From positions 3,626,501-3,690,500 of the forward strand of contig JAHDVF020000016.1 in NCBI GenBank assembly GCA_022606425.2: a stretch of DNA of 64,000 nucleotides. Direction: 5' to 3'. The stretch is from Lepidostoma basale (lineage: Eukaryota > Arthropoda > Insecta > Trichoptera > Lepidostomatidae). How positions within the stretch are numbered: position 1 is the stretch's first letter; every line of letters starts with the position of its first letter. The notes below the pieces were generated by a model that saw only the letters and a list, made by a program, of their open reading frames with translations, was not told where the DNA came from and did no database searches. Made by a program: the position numbers and the translations under genes. This document shows, one piece after another, positions 63,181 through 64,000 of this stretch.

Positions 63181-63330
63181 TTTTCGTGGAAACTAAAACT
63201 GTAATTCAAAGTTAATTTTTATGCCTTTTTTATAAAGCGTCAACTTTGTACATCAGTGTTTCCTGTTTTTCAATTTAACACATATAATAAAATATTTTTT
63301 ATAAAGTGTGTAATAAATAAATAAAAAATA

Positions 63331-64000
63331 ATGACATCTTCGAAGAAAGAAAATATTGAACAGTTCACGAACGCTGAACTCTTCCAGTGGATTGACCAAT
63401 ATGATGGTTCCAAAACCCAATTAGACGATTTTGTCATGAATGTCGATTCGGCATTCAGGTTAGCCACTCCCAAACAATACAAAATTTTACTCGAATATAC
63501 AAAGAAACAACTCTCTGGTAAAGCTAAATTATTAGCGGATATCAAAGTGACTCCAACGTGGGAATCCCTGAGGGATGTTTTACGTGATTATTTTTCACCT
63601 TCACAATCAGTAGCGCAACTAATCCTAGAATCACAAATTTTTAAACAATTACCTAATGAAAACATAAGCGACTTTACATTCCGATTGGATATCCTCGATA
63701 ATAAATTTGTTAGGGCAATCAAATCGGAAAACCAGGACAATTTGGACTTGTTGCCAGGTTTAATAAAAATGAAAAATGACATTTGCTTGCGCGCTTTTCT
63801 CGGAGGCATCTCCCCCGAATACAAAAATTTACTTTTGATAAAAGAACCGAAATCTCACCATGAAGCGTCGGAATTTTGTAAAAGAATTGAACATGAAACT
63901 ATAATTAATAAAGAACGTGATCTATACGCGCATAAACCAAATTTTCACTCTCAACGTCGCACTAAGGGGTATTTCCTGTTATTAGCCGGCCATAAATCGA
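63331..64000 (+). CDS. Gag of a Ty3/gypsy-like LTR retrotransposon, 5' part
   Basis: The frame starts at ATG 63331 (MTSSKKENIEQF), the first ATG after the leader, and stays open to the window edge, 223 codons. The middle (about residues 30-190) has the pattern of an insect Ty3/gypsy capsid: LSGKAKLLADI, then W-E-S-L-R-D-V-L-R-D-Y-F, then Q-I-F-K-Q-L-P-N-E-N-I-S-D-F, and FLGGISPEYKNLL with a basic stretch after it. No zinc knuckle is reached before the edge. The product would assemble the element particle. Pol, and env if any, lie outside. No stop or shift is seen, so it may be young. Confidence 0.8.
   Translation, partial: MTSSKKENIEQFTNAELFQWIDQYDGSKTQLDDFVMNVDSAFRLATPKQYKILLEYTKKQLSGKAKLLADIKVTPTWESLRDVLRDYFSPSQSVAQLILESQIFKQLPNENISDFTFRLDILDNKFVRAIKSENQDNLDLLPGLIKMKNDICLRAFLGGISPEYKNLLLIKEPKSHHEASEFCKRIEHETIINKERDLYAHKPNFHSQRRTKGYFLLLAGHKS

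Overview
The window reads as AT-rich intergenic or intronic DNA of an insect, most likely a moth or butterfly. No host gene could be recognised. This rests on the resident elements: a D,D34D mariner, RTE-type LINE relics whose C-terminal protein ends resemble those common in insects, a jockey/CR1-group LINE whose C-terminus (FLLGMLGYNSLELRRE) resembles lepidopteran copies, tRNA-derived SINEs, a hAT element and two LTR retrotransposons. Lepidoptera is an inference; other insects are not excluded.

Layout. 1-9 kb: LINE 3' fragments, a SINE, a foldback with two hammerhead-like motifs and a dead mariner. 9-16 kb: RTE debris, more hammerhead foldbacks and a SINE/LINE chimera. 16.4-18.8 kb: a nearly intact mariner beside two RTE fragments and a third RTE relic. 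18.9-20 kb: a 1.1 kb foldback with long arms. 20-26 kb: RTE pieces, a GACA microsatellite, unique GC-richer blocks and a G-rich tract. 26-28 kb: a tandem duplication and an LTR-element leader with four tRNA-His primer-binding sites. 28-33 kb: a foldback, then a short element interrupted by a 1.57 kb insertion, then one interrupted by a hAT. 33-45 kb: RTE, SINE and foldback remnants and a 35 bp minisatellite. 45.9-50.2 kb: the largest unit, a jockey/CR1-group LINE with ORF1 and a once-frameshifted ORF2. 50-62 kb: RTE fragments, a SINE, a 220 bp AT repeat and a long palindrome. From about 62.4 kb: the 5' end of a Ty3/gypsy-like element whose gag runs off the window.

The main discovery is that many short dispersed repeats carry hammerhead-ribozyme folds. 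Several distinct repeat families share the pattern CUGANGA, one extra nucleotide, stem II, GAA, a self-complementary stem III, then H17. Stem II and the stem III palindrome differ between families but stay paired, which argues for selection on RNA structure. Most sit as inverted pairs in foldbacks with a unique tail at one end, an arrangement reminiscent of Penelope-like elements and their non-autonomous relatives. One family carries U3/A8 in place of the C3/G8 core pair. Whether any is active cannot be told from sequence alone.

Nearly everything else is decayed, mostly 5'-truncated retrotransposon ends nested in one another. Four or five unique, GC-richer blocks are the best candidates for host regulatory DNA.
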